Program-made: the position numbers and the translations under genes
Source: Enterocloster clostridioformis
Lineage (GTDB): Bacteria > Bacillota > Clostridia > Lachnospirales > Lachnospiraceae
NCBI RefSeq assembly: GCF_020297485.1
Contig: NZ_JAIWZC010000001.1
Span: forward strand, 2,790,001-2,854,000
DNA length: 64,000 nucleotides
Reading direction: 5' to 3'
In this document: one piece after another, positions 16,457-23,611 of the stretch
Layout: every line of letters begins with the position of its first letter
Position numbering within the stretch: position 1 is the stretch's first letter
Notes under the pieces: generated by a model
Databases searched by the model: none
What the model saw: only the letters and a program-made list of their open reading frames with translations
What the model was told of the DNA's origin: nothing

Positions 16457-16476
16457 AATTTATCAAAGACGATCAC
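16457..16476 (-). pseudogene. 5' end of the interrupted XRE gene
   Basis: This stretch begins with the second duplication copy (16457-16464) and holds the original GTG start at 16474-16476, with GGGGTGAG 4 bases upstream. Read on the minus strand it codes for the first residues of the regulator and joins in frame with the 3' part at 13912 if the IS66-family element and one duplication copy are removed. Confidence 0.8.
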
Positions 16477-16501
16477 ACACTCACCCCCGATTGACACCAA
16501 C

Positions 16502-16552
16502 TAGTATGGGGGTTATAATCTCCCTTATTAAGGGGATATAACCCCCATACTA
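16502..16552. promoter_or_regulatory. Large palindrome between the XRE gene and the SLOG gene; likely operator
   Basis: TAGTATGGGGGTTATA at 16502-16517 is exactly complementary to 16537-16552. The intervening bases form a smaller CCCTT/AAGGG stem. It occupies the divergent promoter region between the interrupted XRE regulator (minus) and the SLOG gene (plus, 16576), where a Cro/CI-like repressor would bind. It could also fold in RNA as the 5' leader of the SLOG gene. Confidence 0.75.
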
Positions 16553-16575
16553 AAATTAAAAATCGGAGGCAGATC

Positions 16576-17121
16576 ATGATGATTGAAAGGTGCTGTGCGT
16601 TCACAGGCCACCGCCCGAAGAAATTTCCCTGGGGCTATGATGAAACAGATGCTAGATGTGTTACTCTAAAAAGAATGCTCTCAGAACAAATTGCCACACT
16701 GGTGGGCGCTGGGTATACCGACTTTCTTTCTGGCATGGCGGAGGGGTCCGACACTTGGGCAGCGCTGGCCGTTTTTGCCTTGAAAAAAGAAAATCCCGCG
16801 CTAAAGCTCCACTGTGTCCTTCCCTACGAGGGACAGGCGGATCAGTGGTCGGCTTCGGCGCGGGAACTTTATTATTCTATTTTGAAGCAGGCGGATTCAA
16901 TTGTGTATGTAAGCCGGAAGTACAATAAAGAATGTATGTTGAAACGCAATCGCTATCTGGTTGAGCATTCTGCCTATCTGCTGGCCGTCTACAACGGCGA
17001 GTGGCGGGGCGGGACGGCTATGACAGTGAGGTATGCCAGGAAGCTGGGGAGGAAGATTACTATTCTCAACCCAGCTACTCCAGAAAGGCTGGAGCGGCAA
17101 TATACCAGTGATACCGAATAG
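16576..17121 (+). CDS. SLOG-family (DUF1273/YpsA-like) protein
   Basis: A 181-residue protein with the YpsA-like start CCAFTGHRPKKFPWGYDE, the glycine-rich LSGMAEGSDTWAALAV, then LHCVLPYEGQADQW and a C-terminal YNGEWRGGTAMTVRYARKLG. SLOG domains form Rossmann-like pockets that bind nucleotides or nucleotide-derived ligands, and related proteins take part in several defence and stress systems. GGAGG precedes the ATG; a second ATG follows at 16579. Its likely repressor gene is broken by the IS66-family element, so expression may be altered. Its role in the element is unknown. Confidence 0.85.
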   Translation: MMIERCCAFTGHRPKKFPWGYDETDARCVTLKRMLSEQIATLVGAGYTDFLSGMAEGSDTWAALAVFALKKENPALKLHCVLPYEGQADQWSASARELYYSILKQADSIVYVSRKYNKECMLKRNRYLVEHSAYLLAVYNGEWRGGTAMTVRYARKLGRKITILNPATPERLERQYTSDTE

Positions 17122-17199
17122 AAAACTGCTCATCGATTTTGCCTTCATAAGTCCATGGAGCTGTCATATGTCAGTCGAATGGGTCTTACAAGCTGACAT

Positions 17200-18684
17200 C
17201 TATTTGGCAAAAATAACCTCCACGTTCATAATGCGAAGGGCTTCTTGCTCCAGCTTGTAGGCCTCATATCTCCTGACGTTCGATTCAAGTGCTAGGGAGT
17301 TGATTTGTTGCTGCATCTCTTGATTACGCAACAGTGGGATAGGAATTTGCCGAACATGATCATCATCAATCTCATCAACCACAGAGCCATATGTGAAACG
17401 AGTAATTAGTTGATGCCCATAATCGGAAGCAAGAAAAATATTCAGATATCCGGCTATTTGGGAATTGGCGGGGGTTACACGAATGATGTGCTCACTTGCT
17501 ACCCAATGTTCCCAGTGTTTAGGTACTAAAGCTGTTTTTCCGATAGTTCCACTTCTTGTAATTAATGTCATGTTTTCGTGCAATTCCAACTGCTCATCTA
17601 TCCGCTCCCCATGATGGGCCAACGATAAATACTTTTTATTGGAAGGATCCAATTCCCCAAGTTGCTTTCCGCCGATAAAGCCTCGGCCATGCCCTTCGTC
17701 TACATAAACACGCTTAAACCTGCCTGGGAGAATGACTGATCTACTTATCCGGCTGTCGCCTACGGTTGTTACTTCGGCGGCGTTCTCTTTGAGGTGGGCA
17801 ATAATCGCATCTACCGCCGGAACATGGTAGGAAGCATCAAGCCGCAGATTCATATTGCTTAGTTTTATATCGAATGTGCTCACAGGGGCGGCTACCTTTT
17901 GAAATTCATGTATAGCTGGCAGGTGAAGTTCTGCTATCATCAGGCTTGTAGCCTTATCAATCATTTCATTGGACTCGTCCCGCAAAGCATAGGAGCGTGC
18001 AATCAAATTATGGATACGCTGCCGCAACCCCACAGGAGCATCGGGAACCGGGATTTCTGATAAGTGGTCCGGCTCAACATGGGTAATTACTGAACCATAG
18101 CCATTGGTTTGTAAAATTAAACTGCCCACCTTTGATTTGAGATAGGTATAAACGTATCCCAAGTCATATTCTTTTTTGAAGGTAACACGAATTACGTCAT
18201 CAGAAAAAACACAACCGGCCAAGGTTTTTGATACATATGAGATGTTGCCTATTGTACCGCTGCGCGTCAGCAATAAAGTGTTTTCCTTTAAGCGGAGTTC
18301 ATCCATATTACAATCTGCCAACCGAGATATATGTTTTTCTGGAACAGGATAGAGATCGGTCATCTGTGAAGGAAGATAGAACCCCTCTCCATATGGCTTA
18401 TCACACCATATCCTCTTGAGCCGGCTCCGCTGCATCCAGCCAGGATAATAGGCAGTTTCAATCAAGCCGCTATCACCATAGAGAATAACAGTTCCATATT
18501 TCCCTTTATAAACACTCTCCCGCGCTTGTTTTGCCTCCACATCAAATACGCTAGCCTCCAGCCGCTTCCCACGGGAAATCATATCGGAGAGGGAGACCGA
18601 ACACCACTTTATAGGGCTTTCCGGAAGATGAACTTCTATTTCAGGCGCGGTATTCATTTTGTGGGCCAAGTTACCTGCTACCAT
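17200..18684 (-). CDS. Specificity subunit of the type IIB-like restriction-modification system
   Basis: A 494-residue HsdS-like protein with two target-recognition domains. Each half has the same signature: LLLTRSGTIGNISYV near residue 145 and TLITRSGTIGKTALV near residue 390, followed in each half by IP(V/I)P before a long helix. This two-half layout reads a bipartite DNA sequence and positions the methyltransferase-nuclease subunit. The ATG overlaps the stop of that gene by 7 bases. The gene ends convergently with the SLOG gene, 79 bases apart. Confidence 0.88.
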   Translation of the reverse strand: MVAGNLAHKMNTAPEIEVHLPESPIKWCSVSLSDMISRGKRLEASVFDVEAKQARESVYKGKYGTVILYGDSGLIETAYYPGWMQRSRLKRIWCDKPYGEGFYLPSQMTDLYPVPEKHISRLADCNMDELRLKENTLLLTRSGTIGNISYVSKTLAGCVFSDDVIRVTFKKEYDLGYVYTYLKSKVGSLILQTNGYGSVITHVEPDHLSEIPVPDAPVGLRQRIHNLIARSYALRDESNEMIDKATSLMIAELHLPAIHEFQKVAAPVSTFDIKLSNMNLRLDASYHVPAVDAIIAHLKENAAEVTTVGDSRISRSVILPGRFKRVYVDEGHGRGFIGGKQLGELDPSNKKYLSLAHHGERIDEQLELHENMTLITRSGTIGKTALVPKHWEHWVASEHIIRVTPANSQIAGYLNIFLASDYGHQLITRFTYGSVVDEIDDDHVRQIPIPLLRNQEMQQQINSLALESNVRRYEAYKLEQEALRIMNVEVIFAK

Positions 18685-20699
18685 GCAATGCCCTCCCTTC
18701 GCTTCCAGTCGTCAAAGATTGCTGGTACGGCAGTGGTCTGATCGTCAGGCACCTTGCTCTTGCGCTCGTGAGAGACAGTGCGATCACCCTCCCCGGTTTC
18801 ACCGAGAACCATGATGTTATCCGTATCCGGGGCAAGGATTTCATTACCTTCTACATCACGCTTGAAAATGGGATTGCCTCTCTTATCATGTCCTACCCTT
18901 TCAACCATTGCCATAAAGATATTATAGTCGGCCATTTGTCCTGTAGCCGCTTCTTTGCCCTTTTGTGCTGCTGTTTTCTTTTGAAGAAATAGAACCGATG
19001 TTTGTGTGCCGTTATGAGGCTGAAAAGTATCTACATGGAGATCAACGCTGGCAATAATCCTATGATTCTGAATCAGCCATTCACGAATGTACCCCAATCC
19101 CGGTGATCCAAGGATGGAATCCGGCAAAACTATTCCCATGCGCCCACCTGGAACGAGAAACTGTGAGCATCTCTCAATGAATAGAATTTCAGGCGGGACA
19201 GATGATTGCAAACGCTCAGTCATCCTCCAAGTGCCGGTTTTCTTGTCGTTTTCCCAAATGTGGGCAAGTTCAAACTGTTCAAGGATATTTTTGTCCTTGA
19301 TAGGAATTTTACTGCCGAATGGGGGATTTGTTACAATTACATCAAAGAACGCGATACTTTCATGGTTGCGAATTTCTGACTTCTTGATATGTAGTGCCTC
19401 CGCAAGCCGTGTCTTGAACTCATCTGTCCATTCGTGCGGAGGCAGGAGGGAATTTGTTTGCAGAATATTTCCGCTACCATCATTGTTCATGACCATGTTC
19501 ATCTTGGTTGCCTTGACTAAATCAGGATTAATATCAAAACCAAAGAAACTGGTCGAAGCCATCTCGGAAATCCGATCTTGAAATACTTTTACGGTGTCGC
19601 CATCCCAATCTTTTTTAGGAATTCCCATGCTGGCAGAAAACTCTGCTTCAAGCTGGGCAATAACATGTGTCATTGCCTGTACAAGAAAACCGCCAGTACC
19701 ACAGGAGCTATCCAGGACACGCTCGTCAATACGAGGATTTATCATCTCCACAACCATCTTCATAACATTTCTGGGCGTAAAAAACTCGCCCCTGTCGCCG
19801 CGGAGATTGGCTCCTACAATTTCTTCATATGCTTTTCCCTTGATGTCAATATTCGTGCTGAGCAGGCTGTACCGCTGCAATTCGCTGACAATATACGCTA
19901 AGCTGCGAGGCGTCAGCTTGATCTCATCATTTGCGTCAAAAATCTTACCATGACGCTTCTTTACGCGCTGAAAGATTTGGGAAATGCGTTTCTGTACAGT
20001 CAGTTGCCCATCCGGATTTGAACGCTCCTCAGACGTTGTAAAAAATTCCAGAGGCTTTGGTATATTTCGCTCGTCCTCGATCTTGCAAAAAATGACTTTT
20101 AGCAACTCAAAAAATGCAGGTTGTTTCTGCATACCATCATTCACATAAATGTGATTATGACAGGTTTTGAACACAAACAGCAGATTATCATCCGAAGCAT
20201 TGCGCAGATTTTTCCGGCTAGGTCTGTTTACCTCATCTAAATTGCCATCCGCAGAAGGAATATCGTTGTATTCCATAAAGCAAATATTCCCAGCACCATC
20301 TGTATATTTACGGAAGACAAACTTTTGAATGCTATTTGTCCACATACCCCATTCGCAGTTCGGGCATACAGACATATAGGACTGCAATTGTGCTATTCCA
20401 TCCTTGGCGTTTCTGGCATCGACGGTTTCCTTTTTGCACTCAATAATAATCTTAATTGTGCCCTGTGTTTGCTCTGGAGCATCTTTGTCCCAGATTACAA
20501 TGTCTGCCCGAGGTTTTCTTGAGCCGACTTGAAGAGTGAACTCAATTTTGATCTGCGATGTGAGATATTTGTGTTCGTTCACAAGACGTTTTTCTATTGT
20601 CTGACGAACATACTCTTCGGGAGTATCGTTTCTGAACTTGCTGTCAATATAGTCGCAGATTTTACCATCTGGAATGACAATTACCTTTGTGTCAGCCAT
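18678..20699 (-). CDS. Fused restriction endonuclease and adenine methyltransferase (BcgI A-like)
   Basis: A 673-residue protein. Residues 1-140 look like the HSDR_N/PD-(D/E)XK nuclease fold, with Asp66 in PRADIVIW and Glu87-Cys-Lys89 in IIIECKKE. Residues 250-600 are an N6-adenine methyltransferase: FFTPRNVMKMV, motif I DSSCGTGG at 329-336 and the catalytic NPPF at 457-460. No helicase domain is present, and no separate HsdR gene exists nearby. A nuclease-methyltransferase chain plus an S subunit is the plan of BcgI-type (type IIB) enzymes, which cut both sides of their site. The start at 20699 has GGAGGAAG upstream and overlaps the HTH gene by 8 bases. Confidence 0.85.
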   Translation of the reverse strand: MADTKVIVIPDGKICDYIDSKFRNDTPEEYVRQTIEKRLVNEHKYLTSQIKIEFTLQVGSRKPRADIVIWDKDAPEQTQGTIKIIIECKKETVDARNAKDGIAQLQSYMSVCPNCEWGMWTNSIQKFVFRKYTDGAGNICFMEYNDIPSADGNLDEVNRPSRKNLRNASDDNLLFVFKTCHNHIYVNDGMQKQPAFFELLKVIFCKIEDERNIPKPLEFFTTSEERSNPDGQLTVQKRISQIFQRVKKRHGKIFDANDEIKLTPRSLAYIVSELQRYSLLSTNIDIKGKAYEEIVGANLRGDRGEFFTPRNVMKMVVEMINPRIDERVLDSSCGTGGFLVQAMTHVIAQLEAEFSASMGIPKKDWDGDTVKVFQDRISEMASTSFFGFDINPDLVKATKMNMVMNNDGSGNILQTNSLLPPHEWTDEFKTRLAEALHIKKSEIRNHESIAFFDVIVTNPPFGSKIPIKDKNILEQFELAHIWENDKKTGTWRMTERLQSSVPPEILFIERCSQFLVPGGRMGIVLPDSILGSPGLGYIREWLIQNHRIIASVDLHVDTFQPHNGTQTSVLFLQKKTAAQKGKEAATGQMADYNIFMAMVERVGHDKRGNPIFKRDVEGNEILAPDTDNIMVLGETGEGDRTVSHERKSKVPDDQTTAVPAIFDDWKRREGIAW

Positions 20700-20949
20700 T
20701 ACTGCTTCCTCCGTTCTCATGGGAAGGGCGTACATAACGGATTATGTCCGCCAAATCACAGTTAAGAGCATAACAAATACGAGCTAAAACATCGAGGTCT
20801 GGTCTCTTGATGTCATTCTTACAATAAGCGTTCAGTTGTGTCCGTTGTAGGTTTGCTTCCTCAGCCAAACGATTTTTGCTGACTTTTTTCTCCTGTAAAT
20901 ACTCAGCCAAAACGATATCAAAATGTCCATAGTCAAAAGGCTCGCTCAT
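20692..20949 (-). CDS. XRE-family regulator of the restriction-modification operon
   Basis: An 85-residue Cro/CI-like protein, with the helix-turn-helix at KVSKNRLAEEANLQRTQLNA and then RPDLDVLARICYALNCDLAD. The start at 20949 follows GAGGAGGG; an ATG 36 bases upstream lacks a site. It is first in the operon, ahead of the nuclease-methyltransferase and S genes, overlapping the next start by 8 bases. Controller proteins of restriction systems occupy this position and delay restriction until methylation is established. That role is inferred from context and from the palindrome upstream. Confidence 0.82.
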   Translation of the reverse strand: MSEPFDYGHFDIVLAEYLQEKKVSKNRLAEEANLQRTQLNAYCKNDIKRPDLDVLARICYALNCDLADIIRYVRPSHENGGSSNG

Positions 20950-21002
20950 ACTATAGCCCTCCTCTGTAATATAATTATAGCGCAACCGGCAAATATGTAC
21001 AG

Positions 21003-21018
21003 CTGTAATTATTTACAG
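21003..21018. promoter_or_regulatory. Palindromic candidate operator upstream of the restriction-modification operon
   Basis: CTGTAATTATTTACAG has perfect 6-bp arms around a 4-base centre. It lies about 55 bases upstream of the regulator start. On the minus strand a TATAAT -10 box is found near 20970, with a TGTACA-like -35 beside the palindrome, so a bound regulator would touch RNA polymerase. Self-control by the XRE protein is the simplest reading. Confidence 0.55.
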
Positions 21019-21058
21019 GTGCATAAAAAAGGAACAGCCATAAATAGAGGTAAAAAAC

Positions 21059-21107
21059 AAAATCCGCCAGCACCGAAACTTTAAGATTATCGGTACTGGC
21101 GGATTTT
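21059..21107 (-). terminator. Terminator after the DUF6061 gene
   Basis: AAAATCCGCCAG at 21059-21070 pairs with 21096-21107, and an inner ACCGA/TCGGT pairing extends the stem. A runs and T runs at the two ends allow termination in both directions. It lies directly downstream of the DUF6061 gene and upstream of the restriction-modification operon promoter, isolating the two. Confidence 0.8.
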
Positions 21108-21109
21108 AG

Positions 21110-21355
21110 TTAGTCCAGAGGCTTATCCTCTGTGACGGTTTTCAAGTAAACTTCCGGGGTCCCATTGAGAATTAAGTCAGCATAGGCAACCGGATCATTG
21201 AAAACCAAGTAATCTAATTCAGAACGCTGATACATATTGCTTGAAATCTCGTTTTCGACTGCGGTGCAGTCAATAGAAATAATGCTGCTATCAGCAAATT
21301 TAAGCTCTACACAAGCAGTGTCGATATTGAACTCACAAGAAATCAAGTGCTCCAA
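21110..21355 (-). CDS. DUF6061-family small protein
   Basis: An 81-residue acidic protein. The pattern ISCEFNIDTACVELKFADSS, SIDCTAVE and SELDYLVFNDPVAYADLILNG matches the DUF6061 family as I know it from Lachnospiraceae mobile elements. A TTG start at 21355 is preferred because GAGGTG lies 5 bases before it; a GTG at 21364 would leave no spacing. It starts 11 bases after the rlmD stop and is probably cotranscribed with it from the chromosomal promoter after integration. Function unknown. Confidence 0.75.
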   Translation of the reverse strand: MEHLISCEFNIDTACVELKFADSSIISIDCTAVENEISSNMYQRSELDYLVFNDPVAYADLILNGTPEVYLKTVTEDKPLD

Positions 21356-21365
21356 ATTCGTCACC

Positions 21366-23165
21366 TCAAATCATTCCAAAATGCTTTAGCGCCTCTGTAA
21401 TGGCGGCTTCCTTCTCCGATGGGCATTTCGGCTGTCTGGAATTCACAGACTTCGGTTTATTATAGTTTTCCCGCTCGATAATGCCATACTTCTGTTTGAC
21501 CTGGGCGATATAAAGGTGGCTGACTTTCAGGCCAGTATGCTCCAGTACATACGTCTTGATTTCCTCATAGGTAGCTTTGCTCTCCGCCGATGTCAAATCC
21601 AACTCGTCCAGATTCAGCTCCACCTCGATATGCTGCTTGGTGTTGAGTTTGGACAAAAGTACTACTGTCTCCACATGCACCGTCCCCGGAAACATATCCA
21701 CCGGCCAAGCCTCCACCGCCCGATACCCCAGCTTCTTCATATACCTCACATCCCTGGCCAGCGTTTCCGGATTACACGACACATACACCACCTTTCCGGC
21801 TCCCAGCTTTCCTACGGCGTCCATAAACTCCTCCGTACTTCCGCTTCTGGGAGGATCCATGATAACCACATCTGCTTTCTCACCCTGTTCAGCCATATTC
21901 ACCAGAAAACGGCCGGCGTCATTACAATAAAAACGAATATTATCTATTCCATTCATCTTCGCATTATTAACAGCATCCCTGACCGCATCCTGATTCAGTT
22001 CCACTCCAATAACCTTCCCGGCAGCCTTACTTGCTATGATTCCAATGGTTCCGATACCGCAGTACGCATCCACCACCAGTTCCCGCCCGGTAAGACCGGA
22101 CAGTGACAATGCCTTTTCATAAAGAATTTCTGTCTGCACGGAATTCACCTGGTAAAATGACTTTGACGATATACGGAACCGGCATCCGCACAGTTCGTCC
22201 ACAATATATCCCTTGCCATATAACACATGCTCCTTATCACCCAGAACCATGCTTGTCCCTCTTCCGTTAATATTCTGGACGATGGTGGTAATCTCCGGAT
22301 GTTTCTCCCGCAAAGCCTTAACAAAGTTATTCTTAGACGGAAACACTGGAGATGCCGTAACCAGCACTACCATAATTTCCCCTGTGGAAAAACCCTTGCG
22401 GATTAAGACATGTCTGAGAAGTCCAAAGCCCGTATCCTCATCATAGGTCCGAATTTTAAAAGATTTGAGCATTCCGCGTATAGTACCGATGATTTCATCC
22501 GCCTTCTGGTTCTCTATAAGGCACTTCTCCACAGGAACTACATGGTGTGTATTTTCTTCATATATTCCGGAAATGATATTTCCTTTTTTATCTCTGTCAA
22601 ATACAGCATGAACCTTATTGCGGTAATGAAATGGATCCTTCATACCAATAATAGGCTTAACAGGACAGAGCCCTTTTAGCAGTTCCTCTACCTGCTTCTG
22701 TTTGAAATCAAGCTGCTTAGCATACTCCATATCCAGCAGCTGGCAGCCTCCGCACAGATTCAGCACCGGGCAGATACTGTTGCTCCTTCTGGTTCCCCGT
22801 CCCCCATATGAACCGCCTCTTTTGGAATCCTCTCTCCGATATCCAGCACTTAATCCCCTTCCATCTTGTTTTTTTGGTGCAGACAATCCATCCGTCCCTT
22901 TGCGCTCTCTTGGCAAACTGCCATCCCTGCGTTTTTCTCCACTGCGCTGTTTGGACAAAGCATCCCCATCTTCTGCAAACCGTTTCCCGCTCTTACCCAC
23001 ACCAGTCTTACCTTCTCCGTCCCTCACCTTATGTTTACTATCCTTTGCTCTGTCTTTATCTCCATCTACGGCTTTCCTGCTTTCTTTTCCCGAACCTGTA
23101 TCCATTCTTTTAGCCGTCTTTCCAGCTATTTTTCCAGCCATCCCTCTCTCCATCCTTTCAGCCAT
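21366..23165 (-). CDS. rlmD: 23S rRNA (uracil-C5)-methyltransferase RlmD/RlmCD with element-encoded C-terminal tail
   Basis: A 599-residue TrmA/RumA-type SAM-dependent enzyme that makes 5-methyluridine in 23S rRNA. Residues 1-130 are an unusual Lys/Arg/Gly-rich, probably disordered extension. An iron-sulfur Cys cluster (CPVLNLCGGC) follows, then the SAM domain with DAYCGIGTIGI, MDPPRSG and the catalytic Cys in YVSCNPETLARD. The family normally ends soon after VHVETVVLLS. Here about 98 further residues (VLLSKLNTKQ to ALKHFGMI) follow, which I infer belong to the integrated element. The catalytic core is intact, so activity may be kept. Confidence 0.9.
   Translation of the reverse strand: MAERMERGMAGKIAGKTAKRMDTGSGKESRKAVDGDKDRAKDSKHKVRDGEGKTGVGKSGKRFAEDGDALSKQRSGEKRRDGSLPRERKGTDGLSAPKKQDGRGLSAGYRREDSKRGGSYGGRGTRRSNSICPVLNLCGGCQLLDMEYAKQLDFKQKQVEELLKGLCPVKPIIGMKDPFHYRNKVHAVFDRDKKGNIISGIYEENTHHVVPVEKCLIENQKADEIIGTIRGMLKSFKIRTYDEDTGFGLLRHVLIRKGFSTGEIMVVLVTASPVFPSKNNFVKALREKHPEITTIVQNINGRGTSMVLGDKEHVLYGKGYIVDELCGCRFRISSKSFYQVNSVQTEILYEKALSLSGLTGRELVVDAYCGIGTIGIIASKAAGKVIGVELNQDAVRDAVNNAKMNGIDNIRFYCNDAGRFLVNMAEQGEKADVVIMDPPRSGSTEEFMDAVGKLGAGKVVYVSCNPETLARDVRYMKKLGYRAVEAWPVDMFPGTVHVETVVLLSKLNTKQHIEVELNLDELDLTSAESKATYEEIKTYVLEHTGLKVSHLYIAQVKQKYGIIERENYNKPKSVNSRQPKCPSEKEAAITEALKHFGMI
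21667..21671. other. Inferred right attachment junction (attR) in rlmD
   Basis: The complement reads GTGGAGACAGT, coding for Val-Glu-Thr-Val of RlmD. It matches GTTGAGACCGT at the recombinase end of the element. To the right is chromosomal rlmD; to the left is element sequence encoding the extra tail. Confidence 0.6.
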
Positions 23166-23487
23166 CTTTCTATCTATCTCCTATATTCGTCCATAATTTT
23201 CTACGCCTATAACCATTTCCAAGTCACTTCAACTTCATTCAAAAATACCTAACCTCCCTCAAAATCAAAATCCATATGGCCATTCTACCATATATTTCCC
23301 CTAATGTATAACCATATAAACTGAATAAATCACATACCTGCTGTCAGCTAACAAGTCAACATAACCTTTTACCCTCCCCATTATAAGGGTCCTATCTCGT
23401 AAAAGTGTTCATGCTGCCGGATACTACCCCCATCCCCCACACAAACCCTCAAAAAATCCCACCACCAAACACCTCACCCTTTCCCGC
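23166..23487. other. Intergenic segment upstream of rlmD
   Basis: Pyrimidine-rich on the plus strand. It should contain the rlmD promoter on the minus strand; AGGAGA precedes the rlmD start. No RNA gene or repeat is evident. Confidence 0.5.
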
Positions 23488-23541
23488 AAAAAAGGCCCGG
23501 CATCTCCCGCAGCACTGCTCTGCATTCTGCAATGCCGCGGG
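23488..23541 (-). terminator. Rho-independent terminator after the aminopeptidase gene
   Basis: A G+C-rich hairpin formed by GGCAT/ATGCC with flanking CCC/GGG, followed on the minus strand by six T (23488-23493). It lies about 70 bases past the aminopeptidase stop and before rlmD. Confidence 0.65.
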
Positions 23542-23611
23542 ATTACCCAGCCATTTTACACCCATTATCTATTTCAGTCTGTCCGGCCCTTTTCTCCGTA
23601 TCCGGCCATCA

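Larger units (their letters stand above)
5823..21671. mobile_element. Integrative mobilizable element of ~15.8 kb in the 3' end of rlmD
   Basis: The element is bounded by the GAGAC-containing motif in the recombinase gene and in rlmD. In order it carries: serine recombinase, a 60-residue protein, MobV relaxase, small HTH protein, a non-coding segment with inverted repeats (candidate oriT), SF3 helicase and CHC2 primase; then, on the other strand, a sigma-like protein and a zinc-finger protein, an IS66-disrupted XRE gene and a SLOG protein. A type IIB restriction-modification cargo, DUF6061 and the tail now fused to RlmD complete it. There are no type IV secretion genes, so transfer would need a helper. 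Confidence 0.75.

Noticed and set aside
17200..20949. Orphan or incomplete type I restriction system missing HsdR
   Set aside because: The large subunit carries its own N-terminal nuclease-like domain, so the two-gene type IIB arrangement explains the absence of HsdR.
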